A stretch of 64,000 nt of DNA, taken from positions 62,001-126,000 of the forward strand of contig DEWK01000006.1 in NCBI GenBank assembly GCA_002363615.1. The letters run 5' to 3'. Source of the DNA: Lachnospira sp. UBA3212 (GTDB lineage Bacteria; Bacillota; Clostridia; Lachnospirales; Lachnospiraceae). This document shows positions 27,866 through 37,532 of this stretch, one piece after another. Every line of letters begins with the position of its first letter. Position 1 is the stretch's first letter. The position numbers and the translations under genes were made by a program. Under the pieces are notes generated by a model, which was not told the origin of the DNA, did no database searches, and was given only the letters and a program-made list of their open reading frames with translations.

Positions 27866-28632
27866 ACTTCCTCCACAGGTAAAATCATAATCTCATCAAA
27901 GATATTCTTCTGTTCAATTTTGATTTGCCCCACCTTCATTAATTCTAATACCGCAAGAAATGTTACAATAACATCTAACTTACTTGTTTGTTCTTCCAAT
28001 AATTCCTTAAAAGAAAAGCGATTCTTATCTCCACTTTTTCTTTTTCCCCTAGTGTACTTTCGAACGTACTTCATCTTATCCGGAAGAGAAATAGGTTCTT
28101 TTTTTATCTCACCAAATCCTGCTCTTACAGGGTCTAGTTTATCTTCCATTCTGGCTAGTACCGACCGCATGGTTTCCTTCAATGCCTCTAGGTCCACCTG
28201 TTCTAAAAGTTTGTCCAGATCCACCGGCGGCTGATATTTCTCCACTTCCGGAGGAATTGCCGGTTTGTGATACATCGATTTTCCGGCATACTTTTGCCGC
28301 TCTTTTAATTTTAAAGACATTAACTTATAGGTCTTATACTCTAAGAGCTGTTTTACCAATTCTGCTCTTGGATCAATTTCCTCGCCCTCTTCATTTACCA
28401 CCTTAGGTAAAAGCATCTTGGTTTTAATATCAATCAAACTCGCAGCCATAACTAAGAAATCACTGACCAGGTCCAAATCTTCCTGATTCATGGCATTTAC
28501 ATATTCCAGATACTGGTCGGTAATTTCTACAATTGGAATATCATATATATCCACCTTATTTTTTTCAATCAAATGTAAAAGAAGGTCCAAGGGGCCTTCA
28601 AATACTTGTAGTTTCACATTTAACGTGTTCAT
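27862..28632 (-). CDS. scpA: Segregation and condensation protein A
   Basis: ScpA is the kleisin subunit that bridges Smc heads. The chosen ATG (28632) gives MNTLNVKLQVFEGPLDLLLHLIEKNKVDI, the standard start; an ATG seven codons earlier inside the preceding gene lacks a ribosome site. The 256-residue protein has N- and C-terminal winged-helix parts and a charged middle. It overlaps scpB by 4 nt. Confidence 0.95.
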   Translation of the reverse strand: MNTLNVKLQVFEGPLDLLLHLIEKNKVDIYDIPIVEITDQYLEYVNAMNQEDLDLVSDFLVMAASLIDIKTKMLLPKVVNEEGEEIDPRAELVKQLLEYKTYKLMSLKLKERQKYAGKSMYHKPAIPPEVEKYQPPVDLDKLLEQVDLEALKETMRSVLARMEDKLDPVRAGFGEIKKEPISLPDKMKYVRKYTRGKRKSGDKNRFSFKELLEEQTSKLDVIVTFLAVLELMKVGQIKIEQKNIFDEIMILPVEEV

Positions 28633-28642
28633 GTTTTCATTC

Positions 28643-29533
28643 CTAATTATCATTTTCAGGAAGGAGGTCTAAAACTAAAAGTTCCGGTTGATTTAAAAAC
28701 CGTACATTAACCGTGTGAGAACCCAGTCCCGCACTTAGAATCATGGTGGCATCCCCTTCCTGAAAGATTCCACGATCGTATTTTTCAAATAATTTTCCTT
28801 GAGTAGAAATCAGGCCACCAATTCCCGGAAGGCGCACGATTCCACCATGATGGTGACCAGAGATTACAAGCTTAGCCCCCGCTTTTTCATAAACCGAAAA
28901 AAACCTTGGATGATGAGCCAAAAGCACTGGTAATAATCCTTCTTCCGGCTCGCCAATCCGCTCTTTCACCTTAAGAAGGTCCGGTTGTCCCTTAAAAGAC
29001 CGGTAATAATAGGTCATGGGAAGATCTAATCCACTAAGAGAAATTCCGATTTTATAAAATGAAATCATACGATTATTCATTAACACCAGGCCCTTTCCCT
29101 TGACCTTTTTCCTGCGTAATTCCTTTAGAAAATCAAAGTATTCCTGATTGTAGAGTTCCTGATTTTCTCTAGCTCTTCGCTCATGATTTCCATATTCGTA
29201 AAAAACCGGATAGTCCACACAAAGTCTTTTTAAAAGGTTCTTGGCGTTTTGACATTTTACCTGTCCATCCTTTGCGGTAATTAAATCTCCTGCAATCCAG
29301 ATTGCTCTAACCTTAGCCTCTTTTATGGCCGCAAGTAACCTGGCATTATCAGGGCCATAAGAGGCATCATGTAAATCTGCAAGAACAGCAACACGATAGG
29401 GCTTTTTAATCCTTTGATCTCTATATCGGTATGAGGTTACCTTAAATTTTTTTACCTCATAGACTACTCGCCCAAGTACCGTTAGAATTACCACCACAAG
29501 CAGCCATAGAATTACCTTTGCACAAGTGATCAT
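28643..29533 (-). CDS. Membrane-anchored metallophosphoesterase
   Basis: A 296-residue protein with one N-terminal membrane helix (about 5-24) and a calcineurin-like phosphoesterase domain. The metal motifs are seen in order: DLHDA, GDLIT, GNHE, and GHHHGG. This is the YkuE/YaeI type, some members of which act on lipid A-like or UDP-lipid diphosphates. Whether the domain faces the outside cannot be decided; positive residues after the helix make an outward orientation uncertain. It overlaps the LTA synthase-like gene by 4 nt. Confidence 0.88.
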   Translation of the reverse strand: MITCAKVILWLLVVVILTVLGRVVYEVKKFKVTSYRYRDQRIKKPYRVAVLADLHDASYGPDNARLLAAIKEAKVRAIWIAGDLITAKDGQVKCQNAKNLLKRLCVDYPVFYEYGNHERRARENQELYNQEYFDFLKELRRKKVKGKGLVLMNNRMISFYKIGISLSGLDLPMTYYYRSFKGQPDLLKVKERIGEPEEGLLPVLLAHHPRFFSVYEKAGAKLVISGHHHGGIVRLPGIGGLISTQGKLFEKYDRGIFQEGDATMILSAGLGSHTVNVRFLNQPELLVLDLLPENDN

Positions 29534-31740
29534 GAGTTCTCCTTTGATACCTGGCCTTCTTCTTCTGTAGTTACTTCTTCCTCAAAACTATCTTCTTCCC
29601 CATAGTAAAGAACCTCATTGGTAGAACTTAACACATTGGAATCTGAGTGAGCCTGACTAACTACAAAGCTATCTAATCCCTGAAGTTGAGGATAGTAAAT
29701 TCGAAGGGTGTTTTCGTCAATAAATTCTGTTCCACTAAAATATTCCCCATTTACAAAGACCTTACTATATTTGGTAAAATTCTTTCCCTTAATAATAACA
29801 TAGCCTTCCCCATGGATATCCGGAGTTTCATCCTGGGCTTGGGTAATATTGTCCTTATCCGACTGAACCGTTTCCGATTCTTCCGTCTCATTTTCAGGGG
29901 CGTTCTCTTCCGTCTGTTTATAGATTGAAGTAATCTCAATGTCATAAAGTCCCATCTTCATTCCAAAGGGAGTATATGGATTGGTTCCGTTATAGATCAA
30001 AAGATCACCTCCGAAGATGTCATACTGGAGGTTTGCAAGCCCATCAAGATACGTTTCCTCTGCTAAGGAATCCATATTATCCTGGTGGTAGGCATTAACA
30101 AATCCATCACGAATGCCAAGCTGCTTTAATATCGTTGCTTCAAGCTGATAAGCCTGAATATTCTTATCTTCGTACGTTACATCCTCCATGTTTGTCCAAA
30201 TAAAATACTCGGTTTGGTAAATGGTCTCCCCATTAAACTCAGATTCCTCAAAGCTTAAACTAGGCAAATGATCTCCATAAAATACTACAATAGAATCCTC
30301 TCCCCGCTTGTTTACGCTATCAATTAATTGTCCCACAAATTCATCCATCTCATGAATCTGGTTGGTATAGTATTCTCTGGCATTAATCAAATCATTACTT
30401 ATGTCATATCCGCTTTTTGCACTTAACTGGATTGGATAATCCACATGATCCTCAGTAGGATAAGAACCGTGTCCTTGAACCGAAATGGTATAAACAAAAT
30501 CCTGGTCTTCCGTAGAATCCAAAGCATCATTTACCACCTGAGTCAGGCAATAATCCTTAGCCCAACCCATAGGGGTATAATCTGTTTTCGCATCCAAATT
30601 CAAATACTCTACCGCTGTAAAGTCATTAAATCCTAATTGATCGTATACCACATTACGACCATAAAAACTTGCCGTATTATTGTGAACCAAGTGGCTGGTA
30701 TAACCATGGTTAGAAAGATTGTAAGCCATAGATTCACAGTTTTGATTTCTTAAAGTAGTCTTAAATGGGTATTCTCCCGGACCAAAATTATCAATATTCA
30801 ATCCGGTTACTACTTCAAACTCGGAATTTACCGTACCGGCTCCTACTACCGGCATAGAAAGCAAGCCGGAAGCACATTCATTCTGATACTTATGATAGTT
30901 TGGAAGTGGATCTTCTGAAAAATCCATATCATTACATCTGGTAATATCAAAAAATGACTCCAACTGAACAATAATAATATTAGGTGTTTTTACCTCCTGG
31001 CTAGGATCCATATAAGGATCATACCTGTCCTGTTGGTTCTCATCATGATCCTTCGTCTTAATAGACTCAATTTTTTCTTTCGAATAGGTGGATGGTTTGC
31101 TTACACCTGAGTTTACCAGAGAGTTGGTAAAGCAATAGGCAAACCCATACTTTAAGTAAGACTGAGATAACTCAGGGAATTCCATGGAAAGTGCCCCATA
31201 CACATTTCCTACAAAAAGCATCATAAACATATATCCAACAGTTAAGCCGACCATTGCCAGTCTGGTAAGAAAACGACATTGATTTTTTACCTTAGGTCCC
31301 TTAATAAACAAGATTATCATCCCTGTAATCACAAGGACTACCACAATTCCCAATAAAATATAGGAAAAAACATTAAAATATTTATTGATTACATTTAAGG
31401 CAGAATCGATATTCAAGAAATCCATTCTAGTAAAAGGAGTAACCCTGCTACTTAAAAGATAGAAATTGACACATCCTAAAATCACCCAAACAATACTCAT
31501 GGCACATAGTGCAAAAAATCTCCTTGAAAAAAAAAGGGAAATGGTAAGGGTTGCTAAGATAATCGACATATTACAAAAAAATACGAATGGACTGGATATT
31601 AAATGCTTCACTCCTAATACAATGGATTTTCGGCCTAACATTTCAATCACTAAATTCAGCACAAACGCCAGTGCTACATAAAAAACAACTGTCCTCTTTT
31701 TCCCCTCAAAAGTCATCAGCTTATAAAAAAAGTTTTTCAT
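29530..31740 (-). CDS. LTA synthase-like sulfatase-fold membrane protein
   Basis: A 736-residue protein of the LtaS/alkaline phosphatase superfamily, which transfers glycerol phosphate or similar groups onto cell-surface glycolipids. It has about five N-terminal membrane helices and an extracellular sulfatase domain with IIIVQLESF, the candidate nucleophile Thr in GAGTVNSEFEV, SVQGHGSYP and FYGDHLPSL. The C-terminal 110 residues form an extra Glu/Thr-rich linker plus an IPT/TIG-like beta domain (YVIIKGKNFTKYSKVFVNG). The ATG at 31740 has AAAGGGA; one seven codons earlier is possible. It heads the operon with the phosphoesterase and scpAB. Confidence 0.88.
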   Translation of the reverse strand: MKNFFYKLMTFEGKKRTVVFYVALAFVLNLVIEMLGRKSIVLGVKHLISSPFVFFCNMSIILATLTISLFFSRRFFALCAMSIVWVILGCVNFYLLSSRVTPFTRMDFLNIDSALNVINKYFNVFSYILLGIVVVLVITGMIILFIKGPKVKNQCRFLTRLAMVGLTVGYMFMMLFVGNVYGALSMEFPELSQSYLKYGFAYCFTNSLVNSGVSKPSTYSKEKIESIKTKDHDENQQDRYDPYMDPSQEVKTPNIIIVQLESFFDITRCNDMDFSEDPLPNYHKYQNECASGLLSMPVVGAGTVNSEFEVVTGLNIDNFGPGEYPFKTTLRNQNCESMAYNLSNHGYTSHLVHNNTASFYGRNVVYDQLGFNDFTAVEYLNLDAKTDYTPMGWAKDYCLTQVVNDALDSTEDQDFVYTISVQGHGSYPTEDHVDYPIQLSAKSGYDISNDLINAREYYTNQIHEMDEFVGQLIDSVNKRGEDSIVVFYGDHLPSLSFEESEFNGETIYQTEYFIWTNMEDVTYEDKNIQAYQLEATILKQLGIRDGFVNAYHQDNMDSLAEETYLDGLANLQYDIFGGDLLIYNGTNPYTPFGMKMGLYDIEITSIYKQTEENAPENETEESETVQSDKDNITQAQDETPDIHGEGYVIIKGKNFTKYSKVFVNGEYFSGTEFIDENTLRIYYPQLQGLDSFVVSQAHSDSNVLSSTNEVLYYGEEDSFEEEVTTEEEGQVSKENS

Positions 31741-31791
31741 TTCATATTCCCTTTCAGCCATAGGCAGACCTTTACATTATTTAACCAAACA

Positions 31792-31820
31792 ATTTTAATA
31801 TCCATCCAGATATTTGTCAA
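31792..31820 (-). promoter_or_regulatory. Promoter of the ltaS-scpAB operon
   Basis: TTGACA (31820-31815), 17-nt spacer, TAAAAT (31797-31792), immediately behind the pdp stop codon. Confidence 0.75.
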
Positions 31821-31832
31821 GTTTTGTGGAGA

Positions 31833-33137
31833 TCACATAATTCTCTTTAAAACGAGTTTTCCTTTTTTTACATCTTCATCACAGCACAAAATACTTTGCT
31901 TGATTAGTTTTTCTGCTTCCGCAAGTTTTTCCAAATTATTGCCATAAACTCTTGCAAGGGTTTCCCCACGTTCTATTGTGTCCCCTACTTTTTTTTCTAA
32001 AACAATTCCTACTGCCGGGTCGATTTTTTCTCCCTTTTCCATACGCCCTCCTCCAAGAAGACATAAACTTTTTCCTATGTTTTCACAAGCAAATCCCGCT
32101 ACATAACCAGACTCCATGGCAAGGATTTCCAAACTGTATTTCGCTGTGGGAAGTTTGGAATAATCCTGAATAAAGGCAGGATCCCCTCCTTGAGCCACTA
32201 CAAATTTTTCAAATTGTTTCAAAGCCTTTCCTGAATCCAAGGCATCTTTCAAAAGTGTTTTTCCTTGTCCTACTCCTTCTACTCGATCCGCTAATACTAG
32301 CATCTGACTTCCCAAGCTTAGACATAGTTCCCTTACATCTGCTGGTCCCCTCCCCTTTAATACTTCTACCGCTTCCATTACTTCTAAGGAATTTCCAATG
32401 GCATATCCCAAAGGTTGAGACATATCTGAAACCACAGCAGCCATGCGCTTTCCCGCATTTCTTCCAATTTCAATCATAATCCCTGCAAGTTCCTTTGCCT
32501 CCTTCATAGTTTTCATAAAAGCACCATTTCCCACTTTTACATCAAGAACAATTCCATCTGCCCCAGAAGCGATTTTTTTACTCATGATTGAACTGGCAAT
32601 CAAGGGAAGGGATGATACGGTTCCCGTTACATCTCGAAGGGCATATATTTTCTTATCTGCCGGTGCCAAGTGTCCGGTTTGTCCAGATAAGGCATAACCA
32701 ATTTCATTCACTTGTTTTATAAACTGTTTTTCCGTTTTGGAAGTTTGAAAGCCAGGAATTGCCTCAAGCTTATCAATGGTACCACCGGTAAAACCCAATC
32801 CCCTTCCGCTCATTTTCGCCACCGGAACCTGACAGGCGGATACCATCGGTCCTAAGATTAGGGTCGTCTTGTCTCCAACTCCACCTGTGGAATGCTTATC
32901 GATTTTAAATCCATGAATTTCCGATAAATCCAATTGATCCCCCGACAAAACCATAGCCTCCGTTAAAGAAAAAGTTTCTTCCTTGGTCATTCCATTTAAA
33001 TAAACCGCCATTAAAAATGCGCTCATCTGATAGTCTGGAATATTTCCCTGTGTGTATTCTTCCACCAAATCAAAGATTTCCTCACGGCTTAAAGTTTGGC
33101 CATCTCTCTTTTTTTCTATTATTTGAATCATATGCAT
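31833..33137 (-). CDS. pdp: Pyrimidine-nucleoside phosphorylase
   Basis: Pdp phosphorolyses uridine, thymidine and deoxyuridine for salvage. The 434-residue length and the signature KMSGRGLGFTGGTIDKLEA (about 109-127) are diagnostic, along with KIDKHSTGGVGDKTTL. The start MHMIQIIEKKRDG matches the family and has AGAGGG upstream, with a TATACT -10 box at 33167-33162 (its -35 is poor). No other salvage genes are adjacent. No clear terminator follows before the next promoter. Confidence 0.96.
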   Translation of the reverse strand: MHMIQIIEKKRDGQTLSREEIFDLVEEYTQGNIPDYQMSAFLMAVYLNGMTKEETFSLTEAMVLSGDQLDLSEIHGFKIDKHSTGGVGDKTTLILGPMVSACQVPVAKMSGRGLGFTGGTIDKLEAIPGFQTSKTEKQFIKQVNEIGYALSGQTGHLAPADKKIYALRDVTGTVSSLPLIASSIMSKKIASGADGIVLDVKVGNGAFMKTMKEAKELAGIMIEIGRNAGKRMAAVVSDMSQPLGYAIGNSLEVMEAVEVLKGRGPADVRELCLSLGSQMLVLADRVEGVGQGKTLLKDALDSGKALKQFEKFVVAQGGDPAFIQDYSKLPTAKYSLEILAMESGYVAGFACENIGKSLCLLGGGRMEKGEKIDPAVGIVLEKKVGDTIERGETLARVYGNNLEKLAEAEKLIKQSILCCDEDVKKGKLVLKRIM

Positions 33138-33282
33138 AATAACACCCTCTTTCTATGCATCAGTATAACATATTCCTCAAAAAAGAAAAAACCTTTTACA
33201 TTTTATATGGTTTATGGTAAATTTACTTGGTATAACATTTTATAGAAATTAAATATATTTTAAGAAATAGAAAGGAACAATT

Positions 33283-34326
33283 ATGGGAACTAATTTTCTT
33301 CGCAAACTCCCTACTCCAAAAGAGATCAAAGCACAGTATCCTCTTTCTGAGAAGGTAGTAAAAATCAAGGAACAAAGAGACAAGGAAATTGCCGATATTT
33401 TCACCGGCAAGGATGATCGTTTTATCTTAATCATCGGTCCTTGTTCTGCAGACCGTCCAGAACCTGTTTTGGATTATACTTCACGTTTAGCTAAGGTAGC
33501 TGACAAGGTGGGAGATCGTATTATGATTATTCCACGTATTTATACTAATAAGCCAAGAACAACCGGTACCGGTTATAAAGGAATGGTTCATCAGCCAGAT
33601 CCTGAAAAGGCTCCTGATATGTTGGAAGGATTAATTGCTATCCGTAAGCTTCATGCCCAGGCCATTGAAGAAACCGGTCTTACCTGTGCAGATGAGATGC
33701 TCTATCCCGAAAACTATCGTTACTTATCGGATCTTCTTTCTTATGTAGCAGTTGGTGCCCGTTCCGTAGAGGATCAGCAGCATCGTTTAACTGTTTCCGG
33801 GATGGACATTCCTGCAGGTATGAAAAATCCAACATCCGGAGATTATTCTGTTATGATTAATTCAATCATTGCCGCTCAGGCAAAGCAGACCTTTATCTAT
33901 CGAGGTTGGGAAGTAACTACCGACGGAAATCCTTTAACTCATGCAATTTTACGTGGTGCTACCAACAAGCATGGTCAGAATGTACCAAACTATCACTACG
34001 AAGACTTGCTTAGACTTTATAAGCAATATACCGCGAAGGAACTTCCAAACCCTGCTTTAATCGTAGATGCCAACCATTCAAATTCTAACAAACAGTATTT
34101 TGAACAAATCCGTATTACCAAGGAAATCCTTCACTCAAGAAGAGCCAATAGCGATCTTAAGAATTTCGTAAAGGGTTGCATGATTGAGTCCTATATTGAG
34201 GACGGATGTCAGAAGATCGAAGATGAATACATTTACGGAAAATCTATTACAGACCCTTGTTTAGGATGGGAAAAAACAGAACAGTTAATTGAAGAAGTAT
34301 ATTATCAGTTAGGTCGTAAAGACTGA
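33283..34326 (+). CDS. 3-Deoxy-7-phosphoheptulonate (DAHP) synthase, class I
   Basis: Catalyses the first committed step of the shikimate pathway from phosphoenolpyruvate and erythrose 4-phosphate. The 347-residue protein is of the E. coli AroFGH type. Conserved stretches include IIGPCSADRPEPVL, KPRTTGTGYKG, ARSVEDQQHR and the metal-binding DANHSNSNKQ. AAAGGA precedes the ATG; a weaker promoter (TTTACA 33195-33200, 17 nt, TAAATT 33218-33223) is upstream. It is a single-gene unit on the plus strand, divergent from pdp. Which amino acid inhibits it cannot be read from sequence. Confidence 0.95.
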   Translation: MGTNFLRKLPTPKEIKAQYPLSEKVVKIKEQRDKEIADIFTGKDDRFILIIGPCSADRPEPVLDYTSRLAKVADKVGDRIMIIPRIYTNKPRTTGTGYKGMVHQPDPEKAPDMLEGLIAIRKLHAQAIEETGLTCADEMLYPENYRYLSDLLSYVAVGARSVEDQQHRLTVSGMDIPAGMKNPTSGDYSVMINSIIAAQAKQTFIYRGWEVTTDGNPLTHAILRGATNKHGQNVPNYHYEDLLRLYKQYTAKELPNPALIVDANHSNSNKQYFEQIRITKEILHSRRANSDLKNFVKGCMIESYIEDGCQKIEDEYIYGKSITDPCLGWEKTEQLIEEVYYQLGRKD

Positions 34327-34331
34327 TCAAC

Positions 34332-34368
34332 AAAAATCGCTCAAGGTTAAACCTTGAGCGATTTTTTA
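34332..34368. terminator. Bidirectional terminator between DAHP synthase and the Nudix gene
   Basis: Perfect inverted repeat AAAATCGCTCAAGGT/ACCTTGAGCGATTTT with A/T runs on both sides; serves both convergent genes. Confidence 0.9.
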
Positions 34369-34411
34369 GTCTAAGTATAGGCCGAAACTCACTTATCATA
34401 AGGGAGTAAAA

Positions 34412-34936
34412 TTAATTTCGATAAAAATAAGCATACAAAGCCGCCACCGTTTTAGAATCTGTTATTTCCCCTTTTTCTAACATAGCTAGTATTTCCTCTT
34501 TCTTAAAGTCTACTACTTCTACATCTTCATCTTGATCTAAATGCTGACAGGTTTTAGTAAGATTCCTGGCTACATAAATTCCAATCTTTTCATCACAAAA
34601 AGCCACTGTGGTATTTACATCCATTAAAAATTCCAGGTCACATGAGGCATATCCAGTTTCTTCTTCCAGTTCTCTCCTAGCACAGGTTAAAAAGTCTTCT
34701 CCTTCTTCCTTGCCTCCTGCTGGTATTTCATAAATCACCTGATCTAGAGCATTTCTCCACTGCCTAATTAATATAATTCTTCCATCCGGTAGAATCGGAA
34801 GACAAGCAGCTGCCCCCTTATGTTTAATAAAATCCCACTCTGCAATCCTGCCAGAAGGAGTCTTAATATAGTCGGTATATAAATCTATAATATGGCCCTT
34901 ATAGGACAGTTTTCGATCAATTCTTTCTAACTTCAT
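34412..34936 (-). CDS. Nudix hydrolase, ADP-ribose pyrophosphatase type
   Basis: A 174-residue Nudix hydrolase resembling NudF/YqkG, which cleaves ADP-ribose to AMP and ribose 5-phosphate. The Nudix box is seen as GGKEEGEDFL.. ARRELEEETGY (about 76-97) with the ADP-ribose-type IPAGG before it. The ATG at 34936 has AGAGG five bases upstream; a GTG two codons earlier would overlap it. It lies 9 nt after proC. Confidence 0.93.
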   Translation of the reverse strand: MKLERIDRKLSYKGHIIDLYTDYIKTPSGRIAEWDFIKHKGAAACLPILPDGRIILIRQWRNALDQVIYEIPAGGKEEGEDFLTCARRELEEETGYASCDLEFLMDVNTTVAFCDEKIGIYVARNLTKTCQHLDQDEDVEVVDFKKEEILAMLEKGEITDSKTVAALYAYFYRN

Positions 34937-34945
34937 ATCCACCTC

Positions 34946-35743
34946 TTACTTCAAATGAGTAGCCTTATCATAGCAGGCATCTGTTGCCTTAATAATGGCA
35001 TTCCGGAAACCAAACTCCTCTAAAGCTGCCACACCTGCAATGGTGGTTCCACCGGGAGAACAAACCATATCCTTTAATTCTCCAGGATGCTTTCCGGTTT
35101 CAAGAACCATCTTAGCAGAACCTAAAAGAGTCTGAGCTGCAAATTCATAGGCCTGTGCCCTAGGCATTCCATACTTTACAGCGGAATCTGCCAAAGCTTC
35201 AATAAAGATATAAGCGTACGCAGGTGAACTACCTGAAACACAGGTAACCACAGAGATCATTTTTTCAGGTACAACCCTCATCTTTCCAAATGATTGAAAG
35301 AACTTCTTAATTTCATCCTTCTCCTCTGCGGTATAAAGGGTTTCATCATAACAAACACCTGTCATACCTTCTGAAAGGAGGGCTGGGGTATTTGGCATAG
35401 CCCTTACAATACGAATATCTGCTCCAAGCGCATTGGCAAGATAACTTGAATCCACGCCTGCCACAATCGAAATAATAATATTATCTGGCTTTACTATATT
35501 TTTAATATTAGCAAGTACAGGATCAAGGAACTGTGGCTTAACAGCAAGCACAATATACTTTGCGTGATTTGCAACTTCTGCATTAGAAAGTTCATAAGAA
35601 ACACCCGTTGCCTGATTCACCTTTTTCATTCTCTCTTCATTTGCATCTGAAAATGTAATCTCCTCCGGGGCATATAAAGACAAGATTCCCTTTAACATTG
35701 CAAGTCCCATGTTTCCCATTCCAATAAAACCAAATTTCGCCAT
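34946..35743 (-). CDS. proC: Pyrroline-5-carboxylate reductase
   Basis: ProC reduces pyrroline-5-carboxylate to proline. The 265-residue protein starts with the NADP-binding GFIGMGNMGLAML, and has the AVKPQFLDPVL segment and the C-terminal signature GELKDMVCSPGGTTIAGVAALEEFGFR. AAGGAG precedes the ATG. The Nudix gene follows. Confidence 0.96.
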   Translation of the reverse strand: MAKFGFIGMGNMGLAMLKGILSLYAPEEITFSDANEERMKKVNQATGVSYELSNAEVANHAKYIVLAVKPQFLDPVLANIKNIVKPDNIIISIVAGVDSSYLANALGADIRIVRAMPNTPALLSEGMTGVCYDETLYTAEEKDEIKKFFQSFGKMRVVPEKMISVVTCVSGSSPAYAYIFIEALADSAVKYGMPRAQAYEFAAQTLLGSAKMVLETGKHPGELKDMVCSPGGTTIAGVAALEEFGFRNAIIKATDACYDKATHLK

Positions 35744-35785
35744 CTTTTTCTCCTTTTTCTATTATTCATCTGCATCCATAAAGTA

Positions 35786-35827
35786 AGATGCCGCATAACG
35801 AAGTAACGACTTCATTATACGGCATCT
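35786..35827 (-). terminator. Long hairpin after rny
   Basis: A stem of about 19 bp (AGATGCCGTATAATGAAGT/ACTTCGTTATGCGGCATCT with G-U pairs) lies between rny and proC. The U tract behind it is poor (TACTTTAT), so termination may be partial. Confidence 0.6.
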
Positions 35828-35859
35828 TTGAGCCTTTTAGTAGTAATTTTTACAAAAAA

Positions 35860-37416
35860 TTATTTTGCATATTCAATTACTCGTGACTCTCGAATTACAT
35901 TCACTTTAATTTGTCCAGGGAATTCCAGAGCATCCTCGATTTGTTTTGCTATATCTCTAGCCATTAAAACCATGTCTGCATCTGAAACCTTATCTGGAGT
36001 TACCATTACTCGAATCTCTCTACCTGCCTGAATAGCAAAAGATTTTTCGACTCCTTCTACCGCATTCGCGATATCTTCTAATTGCTTCAATCTGTTTGTA
36101 TAAGTTTCAAGCGCTTCTCTTCTTGCACCTGGACGAGCCGCAGAAATAGCATCTGAAGCCTGTACAATACATGCAATTGCAGAAGTAGGTTCAACATCGC
36201 CATGATGAGCCTCCACCGCATTAATAACGATTGGATTTTCCTTATACTTTTTACACAAATCTGTACCAATCTGAACATGAGTACCTTCGATTTCATGATC
36301 AATGGACTTACCAATATCATGCAAGAGACCTGCACGCTTTGCAAGACGCACATCCAGTCCTAACTCGCCAGCTAAAAGACCACATAAATGTGCAACCTCA
36401 ATGGAATGCTTTAAAGCATTCTGTCCATAACTTGAACGGTATCTCATCTTACCAAGTAATCGAATTAATTCAGGATGTAAGCCATGTACGCCAACCTCAA
36501 GGGCTGCAGCCTCACCATCCTCTTTCATTAATGTTTCCACTTCCTTACGAGCCTTCTCAACCATCTCTTCAATTTTTGCAGGATGAATACGACCATCTAC
36601 AATTAATTTCTCAAGAGCCAGTCTTGCAATCTCACGACGAACCGGATCAAAACTTGATAATACTACCGCTTCCGGAGTATCATCAATGATTAAATCCACG
36701 CCAGTAAGAGTTTCAAGAGAACGAATATTACGGCCTTCACGACCAATGATTCTTCCCTTCATCTCTTCGTTTGGAAGCTGAACAACTGAAATAGTAGCTT
36801 CTGATACATGATCAACTGCACACTTCTGAATCGCTGTAATCACGTAATCCTTTGCTCTCTTTTCAGCTTCTTCCTTAGCCCGCATCTCGGATTCCTTGAT
36901 GAACTTCGCTGCATCCAACTTTACATCATCCTTAACGCTGTCTAATAAGAATTCTTTTGCTTGATCAGAGGTTAAACCAGAGATTCTCTCTAGTTCTTGT
37001 ACTCTTTGCTCATTTAAAGCTTCAACCTTAGCAACCTTAGATTTTAACTCTTCCTCTTTCTTGTTTAAAGACTGTTCATGCTTTTCAACACTTGCAATCT
37101 TCTTATCCAGAGTTTCCTCTTTCGATAAGACACGCTTCTCATAAGAAGCAACTTCAGCTCGACGATCCTTAATTTCTTTCTCAAGTTCATTCCTAGCATC
37201 CAAGTCCTTCTTTTTTGATTCTAATTCCGCTTCACGTTTCATGGTTTCAGCAGTTTTAATCGCTTCATCAACAATTTCACGTGCCTTGGAATCTGCGCTT
37301 CCAATCTTAACTTCGTAAATCTTGCGGTGGTAGGTTTGCGCTGCAAACCATACTAAGATTGCGGTGAGTACAACAGCGATCGCAACGGCAATAATAACTA
37401 CGCCATAAGAGACCAC
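35860..37416 (-). CDS. rny: Ribonuclease Y
   Basis: RNase Y is the membrane-bound endonuclease that starts mRNA decay in many Firmicutes. The 518-residue protein has an N-terminal membrane helix (about 4-25), a long coiled coil (about 45-200), a KH domain with [15 protein letters not shown] (about 213-227), and an HD domain with [12 protein letters not shown] (about 363-374). The start is GTG at 37416, set by GGAGG seven bases upstream; no ATG is available. It has its own promoter overlapping the recX terminator. Confidence 0.96.
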   Translation of the reverse strand: MVSYGVVIIAVAIAVVLTAILVWFAAQTYHRKIYEVKIGSADSKAREIVDEAIKTAETMKREAELESKKKDLDARNELEKEIKDRRAEVASYEKRVLSKEETLDKKIASVEKHEQSLNKKEEELKSKVAKVEALNEQRVQELERISGLTSDQAKEFLLDSVKDDVKLDAAKFIKESEMRAKEEAEKRAKDYVITAIQKCAVDHVSEATISVVQLPNEEMKGRIIGREGRNIRSLETLTGVDLIIDDTPEAVVLSSFDPVRREIARLALEKLIVDGRIHPAKIEEMVEKARKEVETLMKEDGEAAALEVGVHGLHPELIRLLGKMRYRSSYGQNALKHSIEVAHLCGLLAGELGLDVRLAKRAGLLHDIGKSIDHEIEGTHVQIGTDLCKKYKENPIVINAVEAHHGDVEPTSAIACIVQASDAISAARPGARREALETYTNRLKQLEDIANAVEGVEKSFAIQAGREIRVMVTPDKVSDADMVLMARDIAKQIEDALEFPGQIKVNVIRESRVIEYAK

Positions 37417-37472
37417 AGATATACCTCCTTATATTTGTTCTGTAAACAAACTCGTGCAAATACAACACTACA

Positions 37473-37501
37473 ATTTTAAACGATTCTATAAAAAAAGTCA
37501 A
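37473..37501 (-). promoter_or_regulatory. Promoter of rny, overlapping the recX terminator
   Basis: TTGACT (37501-37496), 17-nt spacer, TAAAAT (37478-37473). The -35 box is part of the 3' arm of the recAX terminator and its T run forms the spacer. Confidence 0.7.
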
Positions 37502-37528
37502 GGAATCCCAATGTGATCCCTTAACTTT
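37490..37528 (-). terminator. Terminator of recA-recX
   Basis: AAGTTAAGGGATC pairs with GATTCCTTGACTT over 13 bp (two G-U pairs) and is followed by TTTTT. Confidence 0.8.
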
Positions 37529-37532
37529 GCTT

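Noticed and set aside
33138..33282. Divergent pdp/DAHP synthase region searched for a T-box or attenuator
   Set aside because: Only short promoter-like elements are seen; no hairpin, leader peptide or T-box motif.
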